This document shows, piece after piece, positions 1 through 6,357 of a DNA stretch of 14,870 nt. The stretch is taken from NCBI GenBank assembly GCA_021107495.1, contig JAIOSR010000328.1, positions 1-14,870 of the forward strand, written 5' to 3'. The stretch is from Desulfobacterales bacterium. Its GTDB lineage: Bacteria; Desulfobacterota; DSM-4660; Desulfatiglandales; Desulfatiglandaceae. The position numbers and the translations under genes are program-made. Under the pieces are notes generated by a model. It ran no database searches. It worked only from the letters and a program-made list of their open reading frames with translations, and had not been told where the DNA came from. Position 1 is the stretch's first letter; each line of letters starts with the position of its first letter.

Positions 1-452
1 AAATTTTCCGCTAACGTTTCCACTGCGGCCCGGCATACCCCTTTTTCATCTAAGAAACGGACATCACGGCCGACAACCATGGCAATGGACTCCCTTGCTT
101 TGGCTAATTTTCCGGATTCAAGGGCATGAATGACCGGTCTTATATGATTGATCAGGTCCCCTATGGCAAGGCATGAATAGCAGACATAGAAATCAAAGCA
201 TATGCCTAACACGAAATGAATACGATGAAGGGCAAAACTTACAGCCAGGTAAAGGGCTACAAAGGAGGTCTCAACAATGATTACCAGAAAGAGGCCGCCT
301 GCCCTGCCGCTTCCCCCAAACCTTCTCAAGACTTTCTCTAATAAGGAGATGCTATGTCCGATTATCCTGATGGGATGATATCCGTAACGGGGATCGCCTA
401 TGAAAAGGTCAGCAACAAATGCGATAAAAATGATGCATATCAGTTCAATCAT
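1..452 (-). CDS. cbiB: Adenosylcobinamide-phosphate synthase CbiB, 5' part only
   Basis: This is an inner-membrane enzyme of late cobalamin synthesis. It attaches (R)-1-amino-2-propanol phosphate to the f-side carboxylate of adenosylcobyric acid. I translated about 150 residues from the ATG at 452, and the frame is open to the window edge, so the C-terminal half is missing. Family hallmarks are visible: an N-terminal hydrophobic segment followed by DLFIGDPRYGYHPIRIIG (about residues 15-32), a second membrane segment near residues 58-80, and a run containing AMVVGRD, LDEKGV and RAAVETLAENF at the truncated end. These match the conserved ARE-x-MIVGRD...RAAVET-ENF block of CbiB/CobD. No strong ribosome site precedes the ATG; GAAAGAAG lies about 12 bases upstream. 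It is the last visible gene of the riboswitch-headed cob run, 168 bp after cobD, whose product supplies its substrate. The family call is very firm. Confidence 0.93.
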   Translation of the reverse strand, partial: MIELICIIFIAFVADLFIGDPRYGYHPIRIIGHSISLLEKVLRRFGGSGRAGGLFLVIIVETSFVALYLAVSFALHRIHFVLGICFDFYVCYSCLAIGDLINHIRPVIHALESGKLAKARESIAMVVGRDVRFLDEKGVCRAAVETLAEN

Positions 453-490
453 GATGTGGGATAACTTCTTTCGTTGTAACTCAGGTTGTC

Positions 491-570
491 AGGTTCAAGG
501 TTCACGGTTCACGGTTGGTTGCCTTTCTTCATCCGGGTCGATGTTCATCGTTTTTTAACCTTGAACCCTT
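491..570. repeat. Short GGTTCACGG-type repeats with inverted copy
   Basis: Between cobD and cbiB, positions 491-520 carry AGGTTCAAGG followed by two adjacent copies of TTCACGG and more GGTT. An inverted partner, AACCTTGAACCC, lies at 557-568 and matches the first 12 bases with one mismatch. The transcript could therefore fold into a hairpin with a loop of about 54 bases. The same word family recurs at 12842-12870, so it looks like a dispersed intergenic repeat and not a gene-specific site. No promoter or terminator is convincing in this 168-bp gap. Confidence 0.6.
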
Positions 571-620
571 CATCTAGATCAACTCTTTTGGAGATGATCC
601 CCTTTCGTTAACCTTTGGGC

Positions 621-1706
621 TTACGCATATGGGAAAGAGGAAAGGATTGACATCAATTTATCATTGTCATCGGGTGACCTCAGACCTATGCGGAAAAAGT
701 TATTTTCAAGGCCGGGAAAGTTCCGGCAGTCCCTGACGTAGGCACTATTTTCGAGGAGATAGTGAACAAGATCATCCATGTCTTCCGTTCCGGTCCATTG
801 GCAGAGGATGAAATTGGCCGAACAAGGAAACGGGATGATACCGTCAACTTGTTCAAGTTTCTTGAAAACTCTTTTACGTTCCATAGCGACTTCATGACGG
901 GTCCGGTGCTCATAGTCGGTGCATTCAAGTAGAAGGGGGGCCACCTTATCCGCTATACCATTGACGGTCCATGGCTCTTTTGCCTGTCGCAGGCGCGAAA
1001 TGATTTTTGAATGACCAACAACACCTCCGATTCTGAGGCCTGCCAGGGCATAAAATTTGGTCAGGGAGTGAACAACAATAATATTGGGTCTTGTCTCTTC
1101 GGTCATCAGGCTGTTCTCTGTCCACCTGTCAATAAATTGTATGAATGCTTCATCAATAATGAACGGGTGATCAGGAAACCTGTCTGCAAGTTCCAGGAGC
1201 TGTCCTTTTGGAAACAAATTTCCGGTAGGATTATTTGGCCGACCAAGCCAGAGACCATCGCTGTTATTAAGGGCAGCAATCAAGTCATCCATGTCCGGGA
1301 AAGAAAAACCCGCATCAGGTGACAACGGGACCCTTGTAACCCCTGATCCGGCTAACACGGATGCCCGTTCATAGTCGTTATAGGACGGGGTTATGACCAG
1401 GACCCGTTTCATTCGGAGTAACCTCGGTATTAAGTAGATCATCTCCGTGGAACCGTTCCCTGCAAGAAAGTTTTGGGAAGGTATGCCGAATTTCTCCCGG
1501 TAATAATGCGATACGCCGTCTCCTTCAAGAGACGGATATCCCTCAATGGCATTAAGGACCCCTTGCCATTTCTGTTTGACGATTTCAGGAAACCCCAAAG
1601 CATTGAGATTGACACTGAAGTCAAGTACGGCCCTTTCCTTCAGGCTGAACCTGGCAAGATCAAGTTCAGGGCTTCCGCCGTGACGGTATTGTAAGCTATT
1701 GTTCAT
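621..1706 (-). CDS. cobD: L-threonine-O-3-phosphate decarboxylase CobD
   Basis: This is a PLP enzyme that decarboxylates L-threonine phosphate to (R)-1-amino-2-propanol phosphate, the linker of the cobalamin lower loop. Its 361 residues fit the class I/II aminotransferase fold typical of CobD and HisC. Visible marks are SVNLNALGFP (31-40, the CobD variant of the N-terminal arm), GNGSTEMI (83-90), GRPNNPTG (155-162), DEAF (185-188, Asp contacting the pyridine ring), HSLTKFYALAGLRIGG (213-228, with K217 as the PLP lysine) and FFRIGLR (337-343, with the carboxylate-binding arginine). The gap from the cobS stop is only 9 bases. The cobS TGA is embedded in the ribosome site (TGAGGT) 5 bases before this ATG, so translation is probably coupled. 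HisC is the main alternative, but the neighbours cobS and cbiB and the N-terminal motif favour CobD. Confidence 0.92.
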   Translation of the reverse strand: MNNSLQYRHGGSPELDLARFSLKERAVLDFSVNLNALGFPEIVKQKWQGVLNAIEGYPSLEGDGVSHYYREKFGIPSQNFLAGNGSTEMIYLIPRLLRMKRVLVITPSYNDYERASVLAGSGVTRVPLSPDAGFSFPDMDDLIAALNNSDGLWLGRPNNPTGNLFPKGQLLELADRFPDHPFIIDEAFIQFIDRWTENSLMTEETRPNIIVVHSLTKFYALAGLRIGGVVGHSKIISRLRQAKEPWTVNGIADKVAPLLLECTDYEHRTRHEVAMERKRVFKKLEQVDGIIPFPCSANFILCQWTGTEDMDDLVHYLLENSAYVRDCRNFPGLENNFFRIGLRSPDDNDKLMSILSSFPYA

Positions 1707-1715
1707 TGAAATACC

Positions 1716-2510
1716 TCAAAATATCCAGACCCATCCTGTATAGCAGAGGATGCTCTCTCCTGGCAAGGCGCATATCATAAGTAGTGTAACCTCCACCATC
1801 TCATTGGCCGTCCCTAAAAGATCACCTGTTATTCCATTGAAACGATTTTTTATGCGTAGGCCGAACAACCATGTCTGAAGCCATGCAGCAGCAAAAAGTC
1901 CCAGGGCCAAAGGGCCAAAAGGGAGACAAAAGATTATGGATATCAGATGTGAAATGAGCCTGTGCTCAGGGGAAGCCCCTTTGACAAACGGCCCGCCCAT
2001 GCCATCTTCGGTTCGTGCATAGGGAAGAGTGCATATAAGCTCCACCATCATATTTCTTGAAAGAATGAATATGGCTAAGATCCAGATTGCAGAACCGGAG
2101 GAAAGAATCCTTTCAAAAGCGACCCATTTTGCCGACAAGGCCAGGATCAGGGCCAGAACTCCAAAGGTCCCCAATGAAACGTCTTTCATAATGGCAAGCC
2201 TTTTTTCCCTGTGCAGAAAACCCCCGATGGAATCTGCCCAGTCAGCCAGACCGTCATAATGCAGGCCTCGCGTCAGCCATATTCCAAGTCCGATCATTAC
2301 CAGCGCGGCCCCTGCGGGCCACTGTTTGAACGGCAACAGTGTCCAGATAAGGCTTGTGCCATAGAGAATCAGACCCAGCGAAAGGCCTATTACCGGGAAC
2401 CAGGAAAGAGAGGCGGAAAGATCCTCACTCTCCTTCCACGGCCATGGAATTGCAGTCAGTGTTTTGATGGCAGTTCCCAGGCCCTTGATATGTAATGATG
2501 ATAGAGGCAT
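1716..2510 (-). CDS. cobS: Adenosylcobinamide-GDP ribazoletransferase CobS
   Basis: This is cobalamin synthase, a polytopic inner-membrane enzyme that joins adenosylcobinamide-GDP to alpha-ribazole or its 5'-phosphate in the last step of cobalamin assembly. Its 264 residues are close to the usual family length of about 250. The conserved acidic motif GLHYDGLADWADS lies at 82-94, followed by IMKDVSLGTFGVLAL at 107-121. A second family motif, NRFNGITGDLLGTANEM, lies at 222-238. Hydrophobic segments lie near 37-60, 66-80, 112-131, 139-157, 187-217 and 240-262. The ATG at 2510 is the only in-frame ATG near the family N-terminus, but the preceding bases are A-rich without a clear Shine-Dalgarno. 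It may be translated poorly or depend on transcript structure from the upstream 414-bp gap. It is followed by cobD after 9 bases. Confidence 0.95.
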   Translation of the reverse strand: MPLSSLHIKGLGTAIKTLTAIPWPWKESEDLSASLSWFPVIGLSLGLILYGTSLIWTLLPFKQWPAGAALVMIGLGIWLTRGLHYDGLADWADSIGGFLHREKRLAIMKDVSLGTFGVLALILALSAKWVAFERILSSGSAIWILAIFILSRNMMVELICTLPYARTEDGMGGPFVKGASPEHRLISHLISIIFCLPFGPLALGLFAAAWLQTWLFGLRIKNRFNGITGDLLGTANEMVEVTLLMICALPGESILCYTGWVWIF

Positions 2511-2607
2511 AAGTTTTCAGTTTTTAAAAAATTTGTATCTGCTCAATATTTGGTTGAACTCGAATTTATGCACACATTTCTTGAATAACGACCGGCGCGT
2601 TCGTCAA

Positions 2608-2824
2608 GGCATGCGGATCTCTTTTCAAAGAGCCGCATAACCTTGCTGCGGCCCGCATCACGGCGGTCCTCTGTACAATTCGGCTCCGGACAGCCCCTTC
2701 AATGATAGCTCCTATTGTGTTTGGCTGTCCCGCCTTTCGGAAGCCGACTTGTTAAGGTATTTGGGGCGTGGCAGATGCATTGTAGAGATAAAAATGCGCC
2801 TCTTTGAAAAGAGATCCGCATGCC
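2608..2824. repeat. 217-bp element bounded by 31-bp inverted repeats
   Basis: The 414-bp gap between cobT and cobS has no recognised gene. It holds two arms, 2608-2638 and 2794-2824, that are reverse complements: 25 identical bases, one mismatch, then five more matches. A nested inverted pair lies inside: 2680-2695 (TCGGCTCCGGACAGCC) against 2723-2747, which is the same word with about 9 extra bases inserted. This symmetry resembles a miniature inverted-repeat element (MITE) or a very large RNA hairpin. No obvious target-site duplication flanks it. It is transcribed as part of the cobT-cobS message if these genes form one operon. No transposase or known riboswitch motif was seen in it. Confidence 0.75.
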
Positions 2825-2924
2825 CCGCCATGATGGACTAACCCCGCTACTTATTGGCCTATTACAAAAATGCTTTTTTCCGTGAATCACACGGCAACGA
2901 GCAACAAGCACCCAGCATTTCCAC

Positions 2925-3974
2925 TCACGCACCGGGCTCGATGCCCACTTCTTCAAACGTGGCCATTTCGGTGTATATTTTTACTGCATCTTCTATGATC
3001 TGCATGGCCAGGGTCGCCCCGGTTCCTTCACCGAGACGAAGATTCAGATCAAGGATAGGTCGCAGCCCTTCCTTTTCATAGAAGGTTCCATGTCCTTTTT
3101 CGGATGATTTGTGGGAAAAAAAGAGATAATCCTTCACCGCCGGGTTAAGGCGCATGGCCACAAGGGCCCCGGCACATGATATAAAACCATCCACCACAGT
3201 AATCATGCGCCGGGCCGCGCCCCCTAAAAAAAGACCGCATATGCCGGCAATCTCAAGACCTCCCACTGCCGCGAGTGTCGAAAGCGGATCATCCATGGTC
3301 TGCCTGTTTATTTCAAGGGCATTCTTCACGACGTTTACCTTATGCCTCAATCCTTCCTCATCAAGCCCTGTTCCTTTGCCCGTTACGTCGGCCACGTCAG
3401 CCGGCAGCAGGGCGGAAAAGATGGCCGAAGAAGGGGTGGTATTTCCGATACCCATGTCTCCTGAGGCGATTATGACGGTCCCGTCATTATATGCCTTTTC
3501 AGCCATCTCAATGCCAACGATAATGGCTTTTTCCGCCTCTTCGCGGGTCATTGCCGGTCCTCGGGCAATGTTCCCTGCCGCCCTCCTTACATTTTTCCGC
3601 ACGAGTCCTTCAGCGTCCTGAAGGTCCTCTTTCATGCCTATGTCGATAACTGATACACCGGCCCCGGCGCTGCGCGCAAGGACATTGATCCCTGCGCCAC
3701 CGGCCAGAAAATTTTTGACCATTAAGCCGGTCACGTCCTGTGGATAGGCGCTGACCCCTTCCGAGACCACGTCGTGGTCCCCCACGAATACGAAGACCTC
3801 TTTTTTTGCAATGGAAGGCCTTTCTTCCTCCCTGATGGCAACTACCCGTGCGGCAATCTCTTCCAACATGCCTAAACTGCCCCTGGGTTTTGTCAGGTTA
3901 TCAAGGCGTGTCCGTGCCCTTTTCAGCCAGTCTTTTGAAATCGGTTTAATCTGTCTAATGGTTTGTTCATACAT
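2925..3974 (-). CDS. cobT: Nicotinate-nucleotide-dimethylbenzimidazole phosphoribosyltransferase CobT
   Basis: This cytosolic enzyme transfers phosphoribose from nicotinate mononucleotide to the lower-ligand base, giving alpha-ribazole 5'-phosphate for CobS. The product is about 350 residues, the usual length. Counting from the outermost ATG, family marks are LTKPRGSLG (29-37), GDHDV (67-71), SAYPQDVT (77-84), GDMGIGNTTPSSA (174-186, usually GEMGIGNTT) and LRLGEGTGA (315-323), where E318 matches the catalytic glutamate of Salmonella CobT. Three ATGs stand in a row at 3980, 3977 and 3974. The ribosome site GGAGGA ends directly at the first, so the third ATG, with 7 bases of spacing, is the likeliest start. 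It is the first gene downstream of the cobalamin riboswitch and terminator, so adenosylcobalamin should repress it. CobU, often its neighbour, is absent here. Confidence 0.95.
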   Translation of the reverse strand: MYEQTIRQIKPISKDWLKRARTRLDNLTKPRGSLGMLEEIAARVVAIREEERPSIAKKEVFVFVGDHDVVSEGVSAYPQDVTGLMVKNFLAGGAGINVLARSAGAGVSVIDIGMKEDLQDAEGLVRKNVRRAAGNIARGPAMTREEAEKAIIVGIEMAEKAYNDGTVIIASGDMGIGNTTPSSAIFSALLPADVADVTGKGTGLDEEGLRHKVNVVKNALEINRQTMDDPLSTLAAVGGLEIAGICGLFLGGAARRMITVVDGFISCAGALVAMRLNPAVKDYLFFSHKSSEKGHGTFYEKEGLRPILDLNLRLGEGTGATLAMQIIEDAVKIYTEMATFEEVGIEPGA

Positions 3975-3997
3975 CATCATTCCTCCGTTCTTCCATT

Positions 3998-4043
3998 AAA
4001 AAAGCCCCATCCGGCACTCAGACATCTGTGTGCCGGATGGGGC
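3998..4043 (-). terminator. Intrinsic terminator in the cobT leader (riboswitch expression platform)
   Basis: On the minus strand a perfect 14-bp stem, GCCCCATCCGGCAC (4043-4030) against its complement (4017-4004), encloses a 12-base loop that can pair a little further. It is followed directly by six U residues (4003-3998). It sits between the riboswitch aptamer and the cobT ribosome site, so it is the probable off-switch of cobT transcription when adenosylcobalamin is bound. No T-run follows it on the plus strand, so it is unidirectional. Confidence 0.9.
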
Positions 4044-4065
4044 CATGGCAACTCCATCCATCATC

Positions 4066-4290
4066 ATGATCGGCAGGTCTTCTGGCTTACCCGCTCCCGG
4101 TTGGTCTTCCCATCCCGTCTATGACGGGGCAGTGACTTTTCATCCGGTATTGAGATCAACCGGAACTTTACCGGGAGTCCTGAAATTTTCAGGGTTCGGG
4201 ATTACAGCACCGGCCATTGTGCAACGGATTTTCACCGTCTTCCCTTTTCATCCGCCTGGGTATAGGGCATTTCTGATAACCATTTCATGA
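4066..4290 (-). promoter_or_regulatory. Cobalamin (adenosylcobalamin) riboswitch aptamer
   Basis: Read on the minus strand, the region carries the B12-box signature AAGCCAGAAGACCTGCC (4088-4072). Upstream of it lie the conserved core words GGGAAGACGGTGAAAATCC, GCTGTAATCCCG and CACTGCCCCG in the order expected for the RF00174 cobalamin class. TCATGA near 4290-4285 and a matching TCATGA near the 3' edge could close the P1 helix. The 5' boundary is approximate. It lies upstream of cobT with an intrinsic terminator in between, so the expected behaviour is premature termination on ligand binding. Confidence 0.95.
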
Positions 4291-4343
4291 GTAAGAAATG
4301 TGCAACAGAAAACCCCGTCGCGGAAACCGGTCATGGTTTTTAA

Positions 4344-4356
4344 GGGCGATTCGCCC
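4344..4356. repeat. 13-bp perfect palindrome in the riboswitch leader
   Basis: GGGCGATTCGCCC is symmetric about a central T. It falls a few bases downstream of the predicted transcription start of the cob leader and about 55 bases before the aptamer. It could be a small 5' stabilising hairpin or an operator for a dimeric regulator. No T-run follows it on either strand, so it is not a terminator. Confidence 0.35.
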
Positions 4357-4370
4357 AGATTGTAGAAAAA

Positions 4371-4399
4371 TAAATAGCCTAATTCAGAAATATTGTCAA
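4371..4399 (-). promoter_or_regulatory. Predicted sigma70 promoter for the cob riboswitch RNA
   Basis: On the minus strand a perfect -35 TTGACA (4399-4394) is separated by 17 bases from TATTTA (4376-4371), which matches the -10 consensus at only three of six positions. Transcription would begin near 4364 and run through the aptamer into cobT. Position and -35 quality support it; the -10 is weak. Confidence 0.5.
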
Positions 4400-4540
4400 T
4401 AAAATGTTGCCAAGTATTTAGTGCTTTGATAAACTATAAATTAGTATAGATTGTGAAAAATATCTTTAACAGAAAGGGGGTGAGTTTTTTAGGCAATAAG
4501 TCTTCGGCAATAACCTGCTTTAAAAGAAAGGAGGCTGGAC

Positions 4541-4750
4541 ATGGCTGGAAGCACATACAAGATTATTGAACTGGTAGGGACAAGTGATACCTCATGGGAG
4601 GAGGCGGCCAGAACCGCAGTGGATACCGCCGGGGAGAGCCTGAAGGATCTCAGGATTGCGGAAGTAACCAAACTGGATGTTACCATTGAGAATGGCAAGC
4701 TAACCAGTTATCGCGCAAGGATAAATGTCTCTTTCAAGTACGTGAAATAG
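4541..4750 (+). CDS. Dodecin family small protein (first copy)
   Basis: Dodecins are cytosolic 65-75-residue proteins that assemble into hollow dodecamers and store or buffer flavins, and in some bacteria bind CoA. The 69 residues match the family: strand KIIELVGTS (6-14), helix SWEEAARTAVDTAGESLKDL (18-37), then two strands around AEVTKLDV and YRARINVSFKYV. In flavin-binding dodecins of Halobacterium and Mycobacterium a tryptophan stands just before the x-E-V motif; here that site is Ile (RIAEV). The only tryptophan is in the helix start (W19). Flavin stacking of the classical kind is therefore doubtful. The start is firm: AAAGGAGG lies 7 bases upstream of the ATG. It is transcribed divergently from the cob riboswitch and has no partner gene. 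No convincing promoter pair was found in its AT-rich upstream region. Confidence 0.9.
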   Translation: MAGSTYKIIELVGTSDTSWEEAARTAVDTAGESLKDLRIAEVTKLDVTIENGKLTSYRARINVSFKYVK

Positions 4751-4772
4751 GATTTCATGTCCTGGCTTTTTT
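4741..4772 (+). terminator. Weak terminator candidate after the dodecin gene
   Basis: CGTGAAAT (4741-4748) pairs with ATTTCATG (4752-4759, one G-U pair) across a 3-base loop, overlapping the dodecin stop codon. A T6 run follows at 4767-4772, but 7 bases separate it from the stem. The stem is short and AT-rich, so termination here would be inefficient. Confidence 0.3.
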
Positions 4773-4829
4773 CGATGAGCCCGTCCGAGCGGGCTCAATT
4801 GCAATACCCGCGGCGGGCGCAGCTCATCG
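4773..4829. repeat. Nested inverted repeats between dodecin and rsmG
   Basis: CGATGAGC (4773-4780) is complementary to GCTCATCG (4822-4829). Alternatively TGAGCCCG (4776-4783) pairs with CGGGCTCA (4790-4797). The two foldings share the same left arm and so exclude each other. The structure lies between the convergent ends of dodecin and rsmG and may serve as a bidirectional transcript end, although no U-run follows on either strand. Confidence 0.45.
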
Positions 4830-4844
4830 GAATCGGGAAATGCT

Positions 4845-5507
4845 TTACGAATTACCCTTCCTGAAAATCACCAGATGTCTTATTGAATCGTTTCCCGGCA
4901 GCCTGTAGGGAACGGTTTTATAAAGGACGAGTCCATGCTCGTGGATGACGTCTGATCCCTCCTTGAGCACTTTTTCAAGCTGACTTCCCTTAAAAGTCAA
5001 AATCAGGCCCCCGGTTTTAAGATGCGGTGCACACCATGTCAAGGTTTGTGGCAAGTCCGCAAGGGCCCTTGCAGTAATGATATCATATCCTTCTGACCGC
5101 AAAAGGGCCCCGTCCTTTTCTATCCGGCCTCTTATGATCTCTATGTCATCAAGATTGGTGATTCGGGTTACCTGCTTAAGGAAACTGACCCTTTTAGACT
5201 TGGCTTCCATGAGATGCATCTTGAGACCGGGTCTTAAAATTTTTAAAGGGATCGCCGGAAAGCCCGCGCCCGAACCCACGTCAAGGAGGTTACCCTCTTC
5301 AGGCAGGTAAGGAGATGGTATGAGGGAGTCTATGAGAAGTTCTCTGAGTATCCTTTCCCGGGAGGTCAGACCCGTCAGGTTTATCTTCTTATTCCACTCC
5401 CACAATTCGTGCAGATAGATATTGATGAGATGAATCTGAGGTGTTGTAAGTGTTGCGCCATAATCAAGGGCACATGATCTTATGAGGTCATTTTCTTGTT
5501 TCTGCAA
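4845..5507 (-). CDS. rsmG: 16S rRNA (guanine527-N7)-methyltransferase RsmG
   Basis: This SAM-dependent enzyme methylates N7 of G527 in the 530 loop of 16S rRNA. Its 220 residues are the normal size. Visible family marks are WNKKINLTGL (38-47), the SAM-binding motif LDVGSGAGFPAIPLKI (75-90), the EAKSKRVSFLKQV block (101-113) and ITARALADL (144-152). The start is TTG at 5507. No in-frame ATG occurs until about residue 97, and the distance from this TTG to the WN-NLT motif matches E. coli RsmG. It begins 3 bases after the stop of the LOG gene and has no clear ribosome site. Translation is probably by coupling or re-initiation, and both genes share the promoter near 6274-6302. Confidence 0.94.
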   Translation of the reverse strand: MQKQENDLIRSCALDYGATLTTPQIHLINIYLHELWEWNKKINLTGLTSRERILRELLIDSLIPSPYLPEEGNLLDVGSGAGFPAIPLKILRPGLKMHLMEAKSKRVSFLKQVTRITNLDDIEIIRGRIEKDGALLRSEGYDIITARALADLPQTLTWCAPHLKTGGLILTFKGSQLEKVLKEGSDVIHEHGLVLYKTVPYRLPGNDSIRHLVIFRKGNS

Positions 5508-5510
5508 AAT

Positions 5511-6164
5511 TTAGACAATCACTCGTCTTTTTATTATACCCATGGCTTCTTCAGGCGTATCCACCACACTGAAAATATCCAGGTCCGTGTCTAAAATGGT
5601 GTTTTCCTTAAGAAGGGTTTCCCTGAACCAGTCCAGAAGACCTTTCCAGTACCCGGAGTCTATGAGGATCACGGGAAAAGACCTGATCCTTTTAGTCTGA
5701 ATCAGGGTCAGGGCCTCGAAGAGTTCGTCAAGGGTCCCGAACCCACCCGGCATGATAACATAGGCCACCGCATATTTCACGAACATGACCTTTCTTATGA
5801 AGAAGTATCTGAAGTCAAGCCGGATGTTGGCGTACTCATTGGGTTTCTGTTCCTCGGGAAGATGAATGTGGAGCCCGACCGATTTGGCTCCCGCCTCTGT
5901 GGCCCCTTTGTTTGCGGCTTCCATGACACCGGGACCTCCACCGGAAATAACATTAAATCCATTCTCACCCAACAGACGCGCCATAGTGAGTGTAGCTTTA
6001 TAGGAAGGACTTTCCGGTTTTGCCCGCGATGAGCCAAAAATGGTCACGGCAGGGTGGCTTTCCGGCATGACTTCAAAGCCATCCACGAATTCCGCCATAA
6101 AACGCCACATCCTCCAGGAATCTTTCAATGTAAGATCGTCAACCAGATACTGATTTTCAGGCAT
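5511..6164 (-). CDS. LOG family protein (TIGR00730 Rossmann-fold, putative nucleotide phosphoribohydrolase)
   Basis: LOG-type proteins hydrolyse nucleoside 5'-monophosphates, including cytokinin nucleotides, to base and ribose 5-phosphate; the bacterial role is often unknown. The 217-residue product shows the family blocks: TIFGSSR (41-47), SGGGPGVMEAANKGA (74-88), FIRKVMFV (122-129) and PGGFGTLDELFEALT (139-153), with the PGG-GT-xE motif that forms the active site. The start ATG at 6164 has AAAGGA about 8 bases upstream. It is the first gene of a two-gene unit with rsmG, preceded by a near-consensus promoter and a leader of about 100 bases. An older name for the group, lysine decarboxylase, is a misannotation. 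Substrate specificity cannot be read from the sequence. Confidence 0.9.
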   Translation of the reverse strand: MPENQYLVDDLTLKDSWRMWRFMAEFVDGFEVMPESHPAVTIFGSSRAKPESPSYKATLTMARLLGENGFNVISGGGPGVMEAANKGATEAGAKSVGLHIHLPEEQKPNEYANIRLDFRYFFIRKVMFVKYAVAYVIMPGGFGTLDELFEALTLIQTKRIRSFPVILIDSGYWKGLLDWFRETLLKENTILDTDLDIFSVVDTPEEAMGIIKRRVIV

Positions 6165-6273
6165 GTTGTTTGTCCTTTCTCGATAGATGGATCAGGTGTA
6201 GTTGATCGCAAGGCAAGAATTTATTTGATTTTTCCAGCTTTATTGTTTAGCTTTCTGGCAACAACTGATTTTT

Positions 6274-6302
6274 ATAATAGATTCAGGAAATAAACGTGTC
6301 AA
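6274..6302 (-). promoter_or_regulatory. Strong sigma70-type promoter for the LOG-rsmG unit
   Basis: On the minus strand TTGACA (6302-6297, perfect) is followed after exactly 17 bases by TATTAT (6279-6274, five of six to consensus). Transcription would start near 6267, giving a leader of about 100 bases before the ATG at 6164. It is the best promoter match seen in the window. Confidence 0.75.
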
Positions 6303-6357
6303 GAAATAGTCGTCTTCTCAGACGGATAAGCGCTAAAGTATTACATGAAAGCGGGTT

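Noticed and set aside
2566..2751. 61-codon open frame on minus within the inverted-repeat element, with a 30-codon ATG frame
   Set aside because: It has no family resemblance and lies in palindromic sequence; it is kept only as a side note to the element finding.
2860..2920. Hairpin CCGTG/CACGG and the A/T run after cobT as a terminator
   Set aside because: On the minus strand the stem is followed by A residues, not U; the T-run is on the wrong side.
3154..3621. 155-codon open frame on plus inside cobT
   Set aside because: It is antisense to the well-conserved cobT catalytic core, shows Ser/Pro/Ala-rich low-complexity translation, and has no ribosome site.
4480..4569. Short GTG frame with a G-rich upstream stretch before the first dodecin
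   Set aside because: It overlaps the dodecin start out of frame, has 29 codons without recognisable content, and the G-run is too close to be a good ribosome site.
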